A DNA stretch of 6,780 bases from NCBI GenBank assembly GCA_030830595.1, contig JAURMS010000386.1, forward strand, positions 1 to 6,780. Direction: 5' to 3'. Position 1 is the first letter of the stretch; each line of letters starts with the position of its first letter. This DNA is from Gammaproteobacteria bacterium (GTDB lineage Bacteria; Pseudomonadota; Gammaproteobacteria; Steroidobacterales; Steroidobacteraceae). The translations under genes were made by a program, and so were the position numbers. The notes beneath the pieces were generated by a model. That model had not been told where the DNA came from. It saw only the letters and a list, made by a program, of their open reading frames with translations, and searched no databases. Positions 5,864 through 6,780 of the stretch are shown here, one piece after another.

Positions 5864-5986
5864 TCAGCCTGCGACCGCCTTGAGCAGCAGGAAGGCGACG
5901 TAGACCGCCAGCGCCAGCCCACCCAGCGTCAGCGCCAGGCGCCGGTTGCGCCGGCCAAGCTCCGCTGCGTCCCGCCCGTCCTGCAT
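5864..5986 (-). CDS. Small single-helix membrane peptide, probable cytochrome oxidase small assembly protein
   Basis: A 40-codon reading frame fills the gap between coxA and cox11 almost exactly, with 4 nt free on each side. The peptide has a charged N-terminus (MQDGRDAAELGRRNRRLA) and a single hydrophobic helix at about 17-34 (ALTLGGLALAVYVAFLLL), ending KAVAG. Arginines before the helix suggest an N-in topology. GAGGTG at 6002-5997, within the coxA 3' end, lies 10 nt before the ATG and could serve as ribosome binding site. Short proteins of this kind between subunit I and Cox11 genes are annotated in other proteobacteria as cytochrome oxidase small assembly protein; I rely on that memory and on position. 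No catalytic or metal-binding residue is present; a structural or chaperone role with Cox11 or CoxA is inferred. Confidence 0.75.
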   Translation of the reverse strand: MQDGRDAAELGRRNRRLALTLGGLALAVYVAFLLLKAVAG

Positions 5987-5990
5987 GGGC

Positions 5991-6780
5991 TTACTTCACC
6001 TCGGGTGCGGTGTCGAAGGTGTGATACGGAGCCGGTGAGGGCACCGTCCACTCCAGCCCCGGCGGGTTGTCCCACACCTCGGCCGTGGCCTGCTGGCCTG
6101 TGCGGGTTGCCTTCCAGACGATGTAGACGAACAGCAGCTGCGAGAGGCCGAAACCGAAGGCGCCAATCGAGGACACCATGTTCCAGTCGGTGAACTGGGT
6201 CGCGTAGTCGGGGATGCGTCGCGGCATGCCGGCGAGGCCGAGGAAGTGCTGCGGGAAGAACAGTACGTTGACGAAGATGGTCGACATCCAGAAATGGAAG
6301 TTGGCCAGCTTCATGTCGTACATCTTGCCCGTCCACTTCGGCAGCCAGTAGTACACGGCCGCCATGATGGCAAACACCGCGCCCGGCACCAGCACGTAGT
6401 GGAAATGAGCGACCACGAAATAAGTGTCGTGGTACTGGAAGTCGGCCGGAGCGATGGCCAGCATCAGGCCCGAAAAGCCACCGATGGTGAACAGGAACAG
6501 GAAGGCGATGGCGAACAGCATGGGCGGCTCGAAGCTGATCGAGCCGCGCCACATGGTGGCCGTCCAGTTGAACACCTTCACGCCGGTCGGGATGGCAATC
6601 AGCATGGTCGATAGCGTGAAGAACAACTGCCCGGCCAGCGGCATGCCCACCGTGAACATGTGGTGCGCCCACACGATGAAGGACAGGAAGCCGATGGAGG
6701 CAATGGCGTAGACCATGGTGTCGTAGCCGAAGATGGGCTTGCGGGAGAAGGTCTGGATGATCTCCGAGACGATGCCGAAG
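5991..6780 (-). CDS. coxA: Cytochrome c oxidase subunit I (aa3 type), C-terminal 262 residues, cut by window edge
   Basis: This is the catalytic heme-copper subunit, which reduces O2 and pumps protons. The visible part starts within FGIVSEIIQTFSRKPIFGYD, just after the HPEVY block, which lies beyond the right edge. Counting from the first full codon (6779), CuB ligands are H39/H40 in WAHHMFTVGM. The K-channel segment TLSTMLIAIPTGVKVFNW (55-72) has its threonine and lysine (K68). VAHFHYV (123-129) holds the ligand of heme a3 (H125) and the second ligand of heme a (H127), and MPRRIPDY (185-192) holds the arginine pair that contacts heme propionates. The C-terminus ends with WTVPSPAPYHTFDTAPEVK, characteristic of cytochrome c-linked forms rather than quinol oxidase CyoB. 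About half of the usual roughly 530 residues is missing. The stop is 4 nt before the small membrane peptide. Confidence 0.97.
   Translation of the reverse strand, partial: FGIVSEIIQTFSRKPIFGYDTMVYAIASIGFLSFIVWAHHMFTVGMPLAGQLFFTLSTMLIAIPTGVKVFNWTATMWRGSISFEPPMLFAIAFLFLFTIGGFSGLMLAIAPADFQYHDTYFVVAHFHYVLVPGAVFAIMAAVYYWLPKWTGKMYDMKLANFHFWMSTIFVNVLFFPQHFLGLAGMPRRIPDYATQFTDWNMVSSIGAFGFGLSQLLFVYIVWKATRTGQQATAEVWDNPPGLEWTVPSPAPYHTFDTAPEVK

Noticed and set aside
1..6780. A wholly new defence, mobile or RNA-based system
   Set aside because: All gene products but the two small membrane proteins and the SCO-like protein fall in well-known families, gaps are at most 75 nt, and no repeats array, transposase, integrase or structured RNA was found.

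Overview
The window carries most of an aa3-type cytochrome c oxidase locus from a GC-rich proteobacterium, most likely a gammaproteobacterium. The argument for that group is the gene order. Reading along the minus strand (high to low coordinates) it is: coxA 3' part, a 40-codon membrane peptide, cox11/ctaG, coxC, [deoxynucleoside kinase, hypoxanthine phosphoribosyltransferase], a small two-helix gene on the opposite strand, SURF1, a SCO-like CxxxC membrane protein, ctaA and the ctaB 5' part. Apart from the bracketed pair, this is from memory the order of the Pseudomonas-type cox cluster (coxB-coxA-cox11-coxC / twin-TM gene / SURF1 / hypothetical / ctaA / ctaB / SCO). The genus cannot be read from the window.

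Block 1 (about 3186-6780, minus strand) starts inside coxA, whose 5' part lies beyond the right edge. coxB is probably further out. It continues with the small membrane peptide, the CuB-insertion chaperone Cox11 and oxidase subunit III. Gaps are 4, 4 and 5 nt, so this is almost certainly one operon. Two nucleotide-salvage genes follow with gaps of 11 and 9 nt, on the same strand and with no visible terminator, so they look like the distal genes of the same transcript.

Block 2 (2957-3172, plus strand) is a lone 71-aa protein with two membrane segments. It converges on the phosphoribosyltransferase gene (13 nt between stops) and diverges from SURF1 (35 nt between starts). It separates the structural half of the cluster from the cofactor and assembly half.

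Block 3 (1-2921, minus strand) holds SURF1, the CxxxC membrane protein (4-nt ATGA overlap), ctaA (3-nt gap) and ctaB (75-nt gap, cut by the left edge). CtaB farnesylates heme b to heme O and CtaA oxidises heme O to heme A. SURF1 assists heme a3 placement in CoxA and Cox11 supplies CuB. The window therefore encodes most of the route to a working CoxA, lacking CoxB, most of CtaB, the first half of CoxA and any SCO/CuA chaperone further out.

Every stretch is accounted for; no gap exceeds 75 nt. No RNA gene, insertion sequence, CRISPR array or attachment site was seen. The cluster is mostly conventional. The less usual points are the salvage pair built into the oxidase operon, the small unannotated peptide, the SCO-like protein and the oppositely oriented twin-TM gene with a TTG start.
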